From Knoxdaviesia capensis (Eukaryota; Ascomycota; Sordariomycetes; Microascales; Gondwanamycetaceae), in assembly GCA_001510575.1 (NCBI GenBank), contig LNGK01000012.1, positions 1,075,996-1,139,995 of the forward strand: a stretch of DNA of 64,000 nucleotides. Direction: 5' to 3'. Positions 22,369 to 34,329 of the stretch are shown one piece after another. The position numbers and the translations under genes were made by a program. Each line of letters starts with the position of its first letter. The stretch's first letter is position 1. The notes beneath the pieces were generated by a model. The model worked only from the letters and a program-made list of their open reading frames with translations. It made no database searches and was not told where the DNA came from.

Positions 22369-24313
22369 TTGGTGGTCTCGGTCTGACAGGAATGTTTAGA
22401 GGAGTATTTCGGGTATTGAGTCTGGAGGTGAGACACAAGAGCAAGGTGCCTTTGAGGTGGTCGGATCCAGCAATTCGCTGCCAAATCAGGAAAGTTTAAG
22501 GCTTCGGAGGGTAGAATGAGTTAAGACCAAGACCTGTTTCCTTGTCTGGGAGGTGTTTGAAGCTGTGTTTGGTGGTTTAGCTAAGTATCGAAGGGTCAAT
22601 AGTGGGGGGGTGAAGGGTTTAAGAGAAGTCTTAGGTCTAGAAATTAAACAAAACTTCAGTAAAAGAGACAATCAGTGTAATCAGAGAAGAAGTTGGGTAT
22701 AACAAGAGTGTAAGAGTTTAGCTATGAGAAAAAGAAGAGTGACAAACGGAGAGGATATAGACAGGTGAAGTTTAAGAGGCTCTATACTTTTGTGGGAGGA
22801 ACTAAAAAGAGAAAAAAGCATAGGAAGCTTCCCAACATCAACTCAATGGCCCACGTTTCTAATCGGACTGAATATTACGTCAGCTGGGGCGGTTCTTCAC
22901 TGTGACTAATAGCGGATGCATGCCCTGCGCCACTAGGGTTAGGGTTGTTCCTGGCCAGTTTGGGTGAAGATCACAGATAGATTTGATTTTGATGAGGCAC
23001 AGCTTGTTGGTGCCTCCGGACATGAGTCAAACGAGGGCTCGGATGCCTATATGAGCTGGGAGCTATTTCGTGCAGCTGAAATCTGGGGTAATCGACTTAT
23101 CCAAGCTGGTCGTTGAGTGGACGCTTCCCGGAGACCAGTTTCAAGTATAGAGATACCAACATACCGACATCTCATTATCTTCACATCACAGTCATAAATG
23201 GCAAGGTTGATATCTCAAAGAGAAACAGATTGATGCTAGGACGTACCTGCCTAAGCTCAAAACCGAAAAAATCGTATCCTATCCGCCTCTAATCCCAGCC
23301 AGATCACCACCACACTTGTCCTCACCATTCCATTCAAGAACGAAGAAAGCAAAAACCAGTAAGGAAGAAAGAGTATTCAATAAAAATGACGAAAGATGAA
23401 GACTCAAGGCAAACGGGAACACTCCCATGCCGTCAGTAGAAGATATAGACCCCTATGATCCGAGGACACCAGAGCAAAACACAAAAAGAGACGATGAAAA
23501 ACCAATAAACGCGAAACTGACATGCCAAAAAGAGAAAAAAGAGAAAAAAAGGAAAGGAGAGAAAAGGACGACGGATCATGGTAGTGAAAACGGGTGAGCT
23601 CGTGATACGACCTGGGGAGTGAAAGATAAGAGGTAAAAATAATCCAAATAGCAAAACAACAGTAGAAGCAAACAGTCAAACCGAGGTTTGACACAGGACT
23701 CCAGATTCACGACGCCTAACGATGAAAATAACTCCAAAAAGTCCTGCCAGATGACCGAAAAATAGTGAAGAGAGAACTGGGGGGCAAAATGTGCGAACGT
23801 GCTCCAAGCCTACTAGGTGTGAACTCGCAGCGATGAGAACACTGTTGGTTGTTCGGGTGTGAGGTGCTGAGTGAAGAGAGGAAGTAGTCTCACGATCTGG
23901 CCTCTGTGGCTGAGCGTAAGGAACACCGAAGAGAAACATTACAGAAAAGGTAGTATCCCAACTCTCTCCTGTGGGCATGCCTGGAGAAGTTCCAGAGTTC
24001 CGATAAACCACCGGATAGGCACATAAGATGCGTGGAGGGAATGGGATAGTAATAGCCAAGATATGAGTGTGGCAAAACAACCAGATACCGAAACCTACAG
24101 AGGCTAAGTAATGAAGAGAGGAGGGGGGAGATCAAAGGTGAAGAAACAAAAACAAGATATCATCTAGATGTGAATAAGCAGGAAGGAAACTGTACATGGG
24201 CAAAATCAAGTCATAAGTAGAAAGCAGAGAAGCAATGAAAGGGGGTAAGATACCAGCTCATCATGGACTTTTTTGACATAGACGAGTGAGAGAGAGGCAC
24301 ACAGCCCGACGGA
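22369..24313. other. Intergenic: HEL2 5' region and SWIB gene 3' region
   Basis: No coding region is supported. On the minus strand the right part is purine/pyrimidine-skewed low-complexity DNA. A two-unit telobox-like motif lies at 22934-22946, about 570 bp upstream of the HEL2-like start. Short open frames here are hydrophobic, low-complexity and unconserved. Confidence 0.55.
22934..22946 (+). promoter_or_regulatory. Telobox-like TAGGGTTAGGGTT
   Basis: Two adjacent TTAGGG-type units lie in the upstream region of the Hel2-like gene. This matches the AACCCTA telobox recognised by Myb/telobox proteins such as Tbf1 and Teb1 in other fungi. A role in this promoter is inferred. Confidence 0.45.
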
Positions 24314-25728
24314 CTACTCTTCATCAACAGGGTACAGATGATTTCCAATGATCTTGTTCATCTGGAACATATCCACACGCGACTGTTTGAAAACCGCCTG
24401 CATGGGCTCGTCGCACAGGATCTGACGCTTGTCTCGCGGATCCTGCAGCTGGTTGGCTTTGATGTGCTCCCAAAGCTTCTTAACCACCTGCGGTCGCGAG
24501 AGTTGCGGCACCCCGCACAGCTCAGCCAGCTGGTAGCTGAGGTTGAACGGCTTTTGGAAACCACCGCCGGCCTTGCGCTTAGGCGGGGACGCGGCGCCGT
24601 CTTCGCTGCCCACGACATCCGAGTCGGGTCCGGCAGACGCCCGCCGGCGCTTCTGGCTCTTCCGCGCCGCCGCGCCGCCCTTGCCCTTCTTGCCTCCGGA
24701 TGCCGCGCCGTTGGTGCCGCTGGTACGGCCGCGGGTGGAGCGACCGCGCGCGAGGCTGTTCTCCTCAGCTTGGAGCGCGGCTGCTAGCTTCGCGTCCGCG
24801 TCCTCTATTGACGTCTCGCGCTTGACCTTCTTCTTGGGCGGGAGGGTAGCCGGGGCATCGGGGTCGGAGTCGGCATAGCCATTCGATGTGCCGTTTGTGA
24901 ATTTTCTTTCGCTACCGTTCGGCTCGATATTGGGCGAGGTCGGGATTATGGGGTCGCTTGCCCCCGACACGGCGTCAAAGCGTTCCTCGATTAGTTTCTT
25001 AATGGCGGACTGCACGATAGGGAAGCAAAATAACGGTTAGTTACCAGTTATTCAACATAATGCAAGCCAAAGCAAAGGAAACTGCAAAGCATGAAGCTTT
25101 GTTGGCACAGCGAAGATGGGTGGCCGTGAAAAATAACGGAGACTGAAATTCCGTGCTGAGGATAGGGTCATGCGTAGCGCGAAATTGCACCTTGGTACCG
25201 AAGGTAATGGCGATGGTGATGGTGACATGGAGACTTGGTTACACCACAAGGCCTAGGCCCCGCGTTCAGGAAACAACGGCGCTTAGAAGCTCATGGCGGA
25301 GGAGTGCACGAGAGGGTTGAGGATTGTGAAATGCTACGTGTAGCATACAAACGAGAGAACAAGGTCGTCTTGGATACCAGCCACCGCAAATGGGCCAGTA
25401 TGGGAATATGGCGGAACGAGCCAAAACAAACCTTTTGGGCACTGAGGTCTCTTCCACCCAAAGCGGACTCCAATCCTGCTCTGATCTTCTTTCGTGTCAC
25501 GGTCTGGAGGTCGGAGGTGGCGAGGATGCCGTCGATGATGGAGGTATATCGAGCCTCATCCTGAGGGGACACTGTAGTTTGAAGAGGAACCGGCGTATCA
25601 GCCGATGATTCGATATTACGCGGTTTGATGCTTGTGTGTGCCATCAGAGCGTATGAGGAGAGCATAAGACCCCAGGGCAGGCCACTGAACGGAATAGGAC
25701 ACTATATAAACTCACAAGCGGCAGACAT
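24314..25728 (-). CDS. DEK_C and SWIB/MDM2 domain protein (Tri1/Uaf30-like)
   Basis: A nuclear chromatin or transcription-associated protein. SWIB proteins of this type include yeast Uaf30, a subunit of the RNA polymerase I upstream activation factor, and its paralogue Tri1. Proposed exons are 25728-25716 (13 nt, coding MSAA plus one base), 25571-25432 and 25009-24314, giving 282 residues. The short first exon gives a start reading MSAALSPQDEARYTSIIDG, which runs directly into the DEK_C helices (DGILATSDLQTVTRKKIRAG and, across the next junction, SAIKKLIEERFDAV). A basic low-complexity linker with PPKKKVKRE and KRRR signals follows. The SWIB domain occupies about residues 200-278 (FNLSYQLAELCGVPQLSRPQ ... 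KIIGNHLYP). An alternative start without the micro-exon is MAHTSIKP at 25644. Intron 2 is unusually long (422 nt). Confidence 0.85.
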
Positions 25729-28168
25729 GATGGGCAAACGTGCGCGCCGAAGCCGGAGAAGCTGGACCAAGAGAGACGAGGGAAACGGTAGCACGCAGAC
25801 AGAAGGCAGCGCAGGTAGCCGGAGCTGTAGGAGATGATGGGAGGAAGAACTTGGAGTTGAAGTCGAAATTGAACAAAGAAAAAAGGCGAGGAGACTCCGA
25901 AAAAACAGAGAACAAAAAAAGTGGTTTCTAACGCCAAGTCCCGAAGCTGAGAAGAGGCCGGCACGCGAAGCAGGAGAAGCCGTCGAGCCAGAAATGGGCG
26001 ACGACCACAGCAAAAAGAGTCCTGAGGTCGCAACACGATATCAAATGGCAAGGCTGAAAGTGGGTCGATGGAGAACTATTCACTATATCTTTAGAAGTCG
26101 TCGGTGATGGGGTCAAAAGTTATAAGGCCAAAGGCTGTCTCGTAGGGAGAGTGAGATATGATAATGACAGATGACGGAGTAAAAAAAAGAAGAAAAAAAC
26201 TAAATGGCTGAATATATATAAAATGGATGAAAAGGGACGAGACCGAAAAGAGAGCTAGAATATATGGCTAGTAGGCATTGACCAGGTTCGTGAGAAAAAA
26301 TAGCAGTGGATGTTTGCCTAGAGAATTGAAGCTGGCAAGTATCTATTTGTGAAGTTCAAGGAAGGTGTCGTGAGAGGTCGGAACCAAAGTGAAGTAAACT
26401 TGGTGCACACTAGGATAGGCGAAAAAAGTGAAAGCAAACGGGCTCCCAAGGTCAAAGCTGGGGCGGATCAGGATCGCTCAGGAGATTTCGATGACGATGG
26501 TGCGGCGGCGGTTAGTATTTTTTTTTCGGGGTCACAACCTGGGAGGAGACAAGGCTGAGGATAGAGACAAGTAAAAGAGAGATGTTCATTCGTGATGGGA
26601 GGAGAAGGAGATCGGTGACCAAGCGAGAGAATTATAATTATATCGGACGATGTAATTCAAGGTCTACTGCGGTGACGAGAATCAAAAAACAGCGCCAAGG
26701 GATCAGTTCCGGGTATATTGACAAGCATGTGTCTCAAAAAAAAGTATGAGTGGGTGAGAAAAGGGAAAAATAAGAAAAACCACGATGAACATTGCGATTT
26801 TTCTTTTCGGGTGTAGAAAATAGGTGAAGCCCGCTATTGTGTTGATTCTTTTGGGCTGGTGACCCGGAATTATAGAAATTCCGGCCCCAAAGTGTGGCTC
26901 GTTTGACCGAAATGTGCGTGGCTGGGCGGTGAATTTAGGGCATCTACTTGTCTCCTTCAGCCACGTTGTGATAATACATCGGAAACTCGTCGAGGGGGGA
27001 ATATATTTTACTCTATTTTACTCCATTGTATTATTTTTTTATCATGTTTGACTCTCGCCTCATTTTTTGTTTATTGGGCTGCTTCATCCATCTAAACCTG
27101 CTCGTGATAGTGCTATATATGTCGGGGCAACATCATTTCTCCGCTGAAACTCTATCTGACGGATCCCTGTGAGCGTCCATTGAAGCCCTGGGCTGCGGCA
27201 GCTTTGCAGGCTGCCATCGACCAACGGGTTAGGTTATCTGTCACCTGTCACACAAGCTGCCGACGGGGTCCGTTTGCTTATTTCGTTTGAGATGAGAGCG
27301 AGTTTATATAGGATGACTGATACTCACTACCCACTCACGCCTGTTCGGTCTGTCCGTCTGTTGGATCTAAGAACAGCCCCCGCTCCCAGCTGGAATCATG
27401 CCACGACCCTGTTTGTTTGTTCTTTAGTAGGCCAAGCCAGTCGGTTCAGTGATCGTCCGGTCAGCCTGTGCTCACCCGTTCATTACGCCCCCAAGCCGCC
27501 GTTCAGACTTAGAACAGTCAAGATCGGTAGACTTGTGCATGGCAAGTCACAGCCACCTGGGTCTTGATAGATAACAATCCGAGTCTATTGTGCGTTGCAA
27601 TCCTTCTTCTCCCTTGTCTCGATGCACGGTCTGCACGGCGACCACCCCAGATGCGTTCCTGGCCTCTTGATTCTATTCTAGAACTTCCAGAACCATTTGT
27701 TTCTCCAAGTCCTAAACCAGAAGCGGAAACTGGCCAGCGTTTTGAACAACCAACCCCCCCCCAAATTCTGTATCACATTTTCTCTTTTAGGTCCCTGGCC
27801 TGTTCGTATGGGCTGAGCCAAGCAAACTGTGCGAAACAGAGAAGCGCAGGTGGGCGCCAACATTGGGAGGGCATCTATAACCCTACTCTCTCGTAGCTTT
27901 TGTCCCCCATTCACATCATTTGCCGGGACACACACTATATTCTGTGCCTTCTTTCAGGTGTGTAGGGAAAATCCAGAATAGACTGTTCAGGATATACGGA
28001 GTCGCTTTGGTTAGACAAACTAATTCAGGGGTTTATCCTTACTATATAGGGTGTAACCCTAACCGACTTGTCCCGCCTTCGTAGAGCATAGCAAGAAGAA
28101 TCAAAGCCGCCAACGATTGAAATCAGAAACTCAACTCATACACTACCGACTTGTAGCACTGTAATTCC
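25729..28168. other. Gene-poor region between the SWIB gene and the dehydrogenase remnant
   Basis: The part next to the SWIB gene is A-rich low-complexity DNA on the plus strand (pyrimidine-rich upstream DNA for the minus-strand gene). The rest has only short, unrecognised frames. An AACCCTAACC telobox-like motif lies at 28055-28064. No gene is supported. Confidence 0.5.
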
Positions 28169-28790
28169 TTACAGATAGGACTTGATCTGTTCCTCACACC
28201 AGTCCTAGAGCTCAGCAGCGACTCCCGTACCACCCTCGGACTCGGGGACGGACGGGAGGTAGACATCCTTGCGGATGGGCAAGAAGCGACCGAAGGGAGC
28301 AAGTGTATACAAAAGCTGTATGTCAGTGAAGTGATCAAAATATCAATGAGGTTCACCAGAAAACACCACTATCGGAGGTAAAGAGAACGTGGGAGGAGAA
28401 ACTCACCCCAGCGTCCGTTCATCTCCATGGTCACTTCGCTGGAAGTGCCAGCGAAGAGTTCGGTGTACGCTCCATTGACACATAGGTAGGTAGCGACCGC
28501 CTGTATAACGTGAATGCCAAGATTTGCAGCTCGAAAGAGTTCAGAGTTGAGGTTTCCCGGGTTCAGGGCCTATTGATACGTGATGATGACCGCTATGTTA
28601 GCTGCGTTTCTCGGTTGTTATCGGGGGAAGTTTGGCACTTCACTGCCAACACGAGCAGTTCGCAACTTACAACACTATAATGCCCTTATCGCCGTATCTA
28701 CGGGCCCACTCGGTGGCCTCAAAGTAGTTTCCGGCCTTGCTGATGGCATAGCGCGTGTAGATGCCTCGCGGCTATCTACAATTGAGGTTA
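28169..28790 (-). pseudogene. Short-chain dehydrogenase/reductase remnant (C-terminal half)
   Basis: Minus-strand fragments encode the second half of a classical SDR. The block ending near 28670 carries the active-site motif YAISK within GIYTRYAISKAGNYFE and continues to RRYGDKGIIV. The next block (about 28570-28406) has ALNPGNL and GAYTELFAGTSSEVTMEM. The last block (28312-28169) has APFGRFLPIRKDV and EEQIKSYL. The gene is broken. The Rossmann half with the TGxxxGIG motif is not found upstream. A TAG stop at 28205-28207 sits where the family has Trp, seven codons after GGTGV. The frame across the last intron does not join cleanly. A copia element lies about 150 bp upstream on the coding strand. 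Regulated expression is not expected. Confidence 0.75.
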
Positions 28791-28936
28791 AGTTTAGAAT
28801 CTGATAAGGATGGGTCGGCGATTAAACAACTCTTGTAGGGGCTCGTCTTAGCCAAATGATATTCTTGGCGAGATGGAAGACTAGGGTTGCTATGAGGGGC
28901 TTGAATTTGGGCTTGATATCGGCCTGGGTCTTAGCC

Positions 28937-28941
28937 AAAGC
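28937..28941 (+). repeat. Target-site duplication, left copy (AAAGC)
   Basis: AAAGC directly precedes the left LTR, and the same five bases follow the right LTR at 34525-34529. Five bases is the usual duplication made by Ty1/copia integrases, so this marks a single intact insertion event. Confidence 0.9.
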
Positions 28942-29136
28942 TGTGAGGAAGGACGGAAATGCGTGGATCACGTGACCTGGGCTGAAGCCTGGTTCTGGCT
29001 AGCCTATAAATATTGGACTTCTATCTATTTCTAGTCTAGTCTATTTCTTCCTCCTACATCTAACTTTTTATACACATACTTAATTATTAAGTTCATTTCT
29101 ATCAACTTATCTACTTTTCTTATTAGTTCAATAATA
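28942..29136 (+). repeat. Left (5') LTR, 195 bp
   Basis: It matches the right LTR at 181 of 195 positions. All 14 differences are transitions; the left copy holds the A or T at 12 of them. The first 55 bp are identical in both and GC-richer, including CACGTG. A CTATAAAT string near the middle is a likely promoter element of the ancestral element. Confidence 0.95.
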
Positions 29137-30370
29137 GATTATAAGACTAATTATTTAAAACAGATAGTATAATTCTTATTACTTATTTTAATTAAATTTT
29201 TTTTTCCTTTTCTTCTTCTTCTTCCTCTTCTATTTTTTCCACAAGCCGACAGTCGGCCTATAAAGCTATTAGTATTATAACAATTATAAATTAATAATAA
29301 ATTATAGTAGCCGTCGCCGTTTAACCGCCCCTAATACTACTATAGACTTAGTTATTTAATTAAACTCTTAAGTCTTAACTCCGTTAACATTAACGGAATT
29401 CTCGCGTTCCCCCTCTCCCGTCTCTAATAAAGATCTGAGATTAATTACTAACACTAAATATTAATAATCCAAACTAGTTCCTAATAAAAAATCCACGATT
29501 CCGAGTTTTCCTAGTCTTTTTCGCGCGCCTACTATAACCGCGAACGCACCTCCCGTAACGAACCGACCTCCTTCCGCTTATATAGTATTATCCCTATCTT
29601 TATATTTAGTTATTATAGAGGATTTTATTCCGTTACCTATAATAACTAGTACTAATTAAGTAATCGATCTTTCTAAATAGAAGTAGATACTTAACTAATA
29701 ATACTAGCTAACTAATAGCCGTACTTAGCGCGCGTAGGCCCTATCTTTTCGTACCGTAATTATTCGTACTAGTTTAAAGCCTAATAATTTTAATTATCTT
29801 AATAAGTAAAATAATCTACTCGTAAGAGGTAAAATACTAAAGAATATATCTAGTATTATAAGATAAATCGTAGTTAATAGTATAAATATTTCTAATATCT
29901 AGAATAAGTTATCCGATCGTTTTAACCGTAATAGCTAGAAGACTAAGTTTTAAGTATTAGAAGACCTATTAGACGTTAGTATATATACGATAAAAAAAGG
30001 TAAAAGGTTTATTACCTTTCTCTCGCGCTTTAACTAGAAATAACTAGAAGTTTAGCGTTATAGAGCTAAAATCACCGATAAGATTAGGACCGTACTACTA
30101 CTAATAGTAGCGAAAGATACGTTTAATACTAAGACGTAAGTTACTACGCGGATTATAGTATAGTTAGATAGGACTTCGGACGAGTACTATAGATAGTTAG
30201 TATAGTTATTCTAAGAACGCGAAAGGGTTACGAAGGACCGAAAGAAGTTAGACCGTAGAGATAATTTAAAGTCCGATAATAAGTAGGGTATAAATAATAA
30301 TAATAATACCCGTAATAGTAGTACTAGCTAGAGTAACTAGAAGAAGCCCGGTTTATAACCTATAATTCGA

Positions 30371-30415
30371 TATAGATACTATAACCGACTAGGCTATAAA
30401 GAGCGCGACTATCGA
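30371..30415 (+). pseudogene. Mutated gag zinc-knuckle site
   Basis: In the frame starting at 30371 the residues are spaced exactly as a CX2CX4HX4C retroviral-type knuckle, but all four zinc-ligand positions are TAT or TAC (Tyr). Each can arise from TGT/TGC or CAT/CAC by one transition in the RIP direction. The flanking residues (RY, G, KERD) are those usual in copia gag knuckles. Confidence 0.7.
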
Positions 30416-31109
30416 ATTAAGGCACGTGAGTAATAATAGTAGAAGTCTTTTATTATATTAGGTAACGTAAACGTAAGCGCGAATATAACTAGTTATAAAA
30501 GAGTTATAAGTACGATAGTATTAACCGATAATATATTAGAGAGACGTCGAAAGACTATAAGTAAGTCTTCCCTTTCTTCTTTACTTATTAATACTAAGAA
30601 ATATTTTAAAGAAGTAATTAGCTATAACCTATTTACTTACTTATTAAGCTATTCTAGAATAGATTAGCTATTCGATATAGGTACGTCTATATACTCTATA
30701 AACGATAAGCGATAGTTCGAAAAAGGGACTATTAAAGAAACTCGTATACGTATAATTATAGGCGGAGGACCTATCTATACTATAAAGCGCGGAAATATTA
30801 TTATTAATATTAAGACTTCGTCTAGTATTATTTCTATACGAATTAAGGATATTTTACTAACTATAATGTTTCCGATTTATATCTTTAATAGTAAGGTTTT
30901 ATACCGTAATAGAGGTAAGATTCTAGGTAATAGTATTTTTAATACTAAAGACGTCTTAATTTCCGAAATTAATATAGAAAACCGTAGGTTCTTTATACGA
31001 GTTATGACTTCCGGTAAACCTATTATGCGGAAGCCCCTATATGCTCCTATTATTCGTAAGTCTATATAAGAGGAGACCGTCTCTTTAAACCCGTCTAGTT
31101 ATTATAGTC

Positions 31110-31300
31110 ACCCTATAAAAGACTATAGTTATAGTTCTAAATATCCCCCCTTAAAAGATATTCGTAGTTATAATTATTACTACTAGAATAATAATCTTAG
31201 TTCTAGGCGTCCCCCCGTAAAAGACGCTTATAGTATACGTTACTACTAGAAAAATAGTAGTTCTAGTAGTCTCTATATAAAAGACTAGTATTCGTCTAAT
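31110..31300 (+). repeat. Degenerate 60-66-bp tandem repeats between protease and integrase regions
   Basis: A core of C-rich DNA followed by AAAAGAC or AAAAGAT recurs at about 31117, 31153, 31219 and 31279, with similar AGTTCTAG segments between. The last three copies are spaced 66 and 60 bp. The readable pol frame differs from the gag/protease frame on the two sides of this block. Confidence 0.55.
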
Positions 31301-31374
31301 TCTAATATTAATAAATACCTAAAAGCTTTACGTAAGTATTAAGTATACGTTAACGCTTACGCCTAATATATAAA

Positions 31375-34110
31375 CGACTAGGATATCTAAGTACCGAGGT
31401 TCTCCTAAAGATATTATAGTCTATTAAAGGAGTATTAGTAAATAAGTTAAGTATAAAAGCGTATATTAACGATTTAGGCCTATGTAAGGCGTACGAGATT
31501 TTAAAAATCTCGAAATTTAAGTTAAAGGATAGACGAACGAGAGCTAAACGAATTAGCTAGGTATTATATTACGACGTTACTAAGATATCGGTATAAACTT
31601 TTAAAGGAGAGAGGTACTTTCTAGTTATTATAGATGATTTTTCTAAAATAAAGTTTATCTATATTTTAGATAAAAAGTTAAAGGCTAGTAACGAAATTAA
31701 GAATATAATTTAGTATATAATAAATATCACTAATTCTATTCTAGAGTTAATTATCATAGATAACGGAACGGACGTATAGATTAGAATAATTACTAAGTTT
31801 ATAAACCGAATTAGCTCGAAAGTTAATCCCTCCCCTACTTATAGCTATATATATAACGGTAGTACTAAACGAGCTATAAAAGAACTAGTAATCCGTATAA
31901 GAGTAACTATAATATAGTAAAGTATTCTAATATACCTATAGGGATATATCTTAGAAGCTATTACTTAACTAATTAATCTAACGGTTAATAGCTACGGTTC
32001 TAGTCCTACGGAACGTTAGTAGAGCTAGATACCCGTAGCTAAACGGGATTTTTAGCTAAATATTATATACCTACGAACTTTAGGTTCCTATATAATTATT
32101 TACGTACCTATAGAGGTTAGAGCGCGCGTAAATAGTAATTTACCTAGTAAATTTACTCTACGAGGAGAATTTAGCCTATTAGTTAGTTACTAAGGTATAT
32201 ATTTATATAAAGTATAAGTACCTAAATTTCGAAAAATCTAGATTTCGTCTAATATAAGAATCCTTAAAGACTTAGAAGAAAAACTACCTAATATACTAAA
32301 GTTATAGCCGAAGGGAACTTTCGCTAAAAAGAAGATTACCTATATAGTTACTTAGAATAAAGACTAGGTAGATTTCGATAACTTAGTTATCGCCTATAAG
32401 TATAATAATCTAGTACGATAACTTACTAAAAGAAGTCCGGATACTAGTCTTAACGCTATTAATTTAATAACTAATATTAACGATTCCGATTAGCTTAATA
32501 ATTCGATTAAAGCTAGCTTTTCTAATCCGATAACGATAATATTAGCTCTAAGGGGCGCGAATACTAAGGAATAGTTAGATACTAGACTTATAGAATTAAT
32601 AAATATATTTAACTATAGAGTCTTTAAATTCGTTAAGTTACTACCGTCCGGATATAGGCCGATTACGGCTAAATAGGTACTAAAGTCTAAATATAATAAG
32701 TATAGATAGATTATTAAATAGAAAACACGTATTATAGCCTAAGGATTTTAATAGCGTAAGGGCTTCGATTATTAAGAAACCTTCGCCGTAATATCGTATA
32801 TAGCGACGTAGAGAGTAATATTAGCTATTATAGCTAAAGAATATTTAGCCGTACGATAGTTAGACGTTATAGTAGCTTTCTTATACGGACTCTTAGAAGA
32901 GGAGGTATATATACGATAATATAAGGGAATAGTTTAACTAATATACGAAATTAGATAACGTAATCTAGACTTCGTCCGTAACTTAGGTTAGATAGAGAAG
33001 TCGTTTATTTATCTAAAACGAGTATTATACGGTCTAAAGTAAGCTAGCCGTTAGTAGTAACTAAGACTTTACGATATACTTTTACGTATAGGTTTTATAA
33101 GACTTTAAATAGATAAAGCGTCGTTTTACTAATAGAAAGACGGTATAATTTTAGTTACGTATATAGATAATATTCTATACTTCAGTTAGAAAGAGGATAT
33201 ACTAACTAATTTCGAACTAGAACTCTAAAAGTATCTATAAGTAGACCTAATAAGTAAGCTACGGTAGTTACTAGGAGTCGTAATCGGTATTAACTTTAAC
33301 TCCTATTCTATATACTAGATATAGTATATAGAAGCGATTATAGTAAACGTAGGATTTAATATCTCTATAACGCGACCGGTATCTATTCCGATATCTAGAA
33401 TTAACTTAGCTACTTTAATTAGCGAAACGCTTTCTACTATTAATATAGAAAAGTATCGCTTATTAATCGGTTAACTTATATATATAATAACGATAATAAG
33501 ACCCGATTTAGTATTTTCGGTTTATTACTATATTATATTTACCGATTCGTTAACTACTCCCTTATTTACGTCTTTAAAGAGGATTATAAGGTACCTATTA
33601 GCTATAATAAATTTATCCTTAGTATATCGTAGATCCTCTAAGCTAGATAATTCGCCTATTTCGATAATTAGCTATTTAGATACTAGTTATAATAGTATAC
33701 TAAATAGAAGATCTATTATAGGATAGGTATTATTAATCTAGGGTAGTCTAGTTATATAAGTAAGTAGAAGGTAAGTTATTATTACCTAATTAACTATCGA
33801 AGCCGAATATATAGCCGCGAACGTAACTACTAAAGAAGCTCTATAGTTACGAAATTTCCTCTATAAAATTAACCGTAACTATAAGATTCGCCTACGTATT
33901 AATAATACTAGCGCTCTTAAGCTCATTAATAACCTAAGATTCTATAATAAAAGCAAGCACATATACCCGAAATTTCATTTAATTCGGGAATCCGTACGTT
34001 CTAAGTTTTTATCTATTAAATACGTTCTAAATACGGAATAAATAGCTAATATCTTAACTAAGCCACTTAGTTTTCAGCTTTATAATCGATTCCGAAGTGC
34101 TCTTATAAAA
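31375..34110 (+). pseudogene. Decayed pol: integrase, reverse transcriptase, RNase H
   Basis: One frame can be followed for 2.7 kb despite many stops. It shows RLGYLS in the pre-integrase part (31375), RYFLVIIDDF of the integrase core (about 31612-31641), GFDY and ETFAV of the reverse transcriptase (32761), AFLYGLLEEEVY (about 32872) and RVLYGLK (about 33018). The catalytic YxDD site reads YIDN at 33160-33171 through a G-to-A change. RNase H follows, with EAEYIAA, NKSKHIYPKFHLIRE and NILTKPLS ending near 34070. Integrase, RT and RNase H remain in the same frame, so the decay is by substitution rather than indel. Confidence 0.85.
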
Positions 34111-34329
34111 TAAAATATAGTTTTTTTTCCTTTATATTCCTATTCGTTCTAAAGGTTTTTAGGTTTTAATATATTTTCTTTTCTTACGCTTCCTATACTA
34201 AAGTTTTTTTTTTTTAATAAGATTTTCTTCCTCTACTAAAGTTTTTTTTTTTTTCCTTAACTAATAATAGTATTCATATATTATTTATTCCGAGGGGCGC
34301 ATATTAAACGCATTTACGTCCGAGGGGCG

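Noticed and set aside
28842..28941. Minus-strand frame (KPKFKPLIATLVFHLAKN) as the missing dehydrogenase N-terminus
   Set aside because: It lacks a TGxxxGIG nucleotide-binding motif and cannot be tied to the family with confidence.
30866..31069. A 67-codon open frame inside the copia element as a functional gene
   Set aside because: It is a stop-free remnant in the protease frame of an otherwise RIP-destroyed element.
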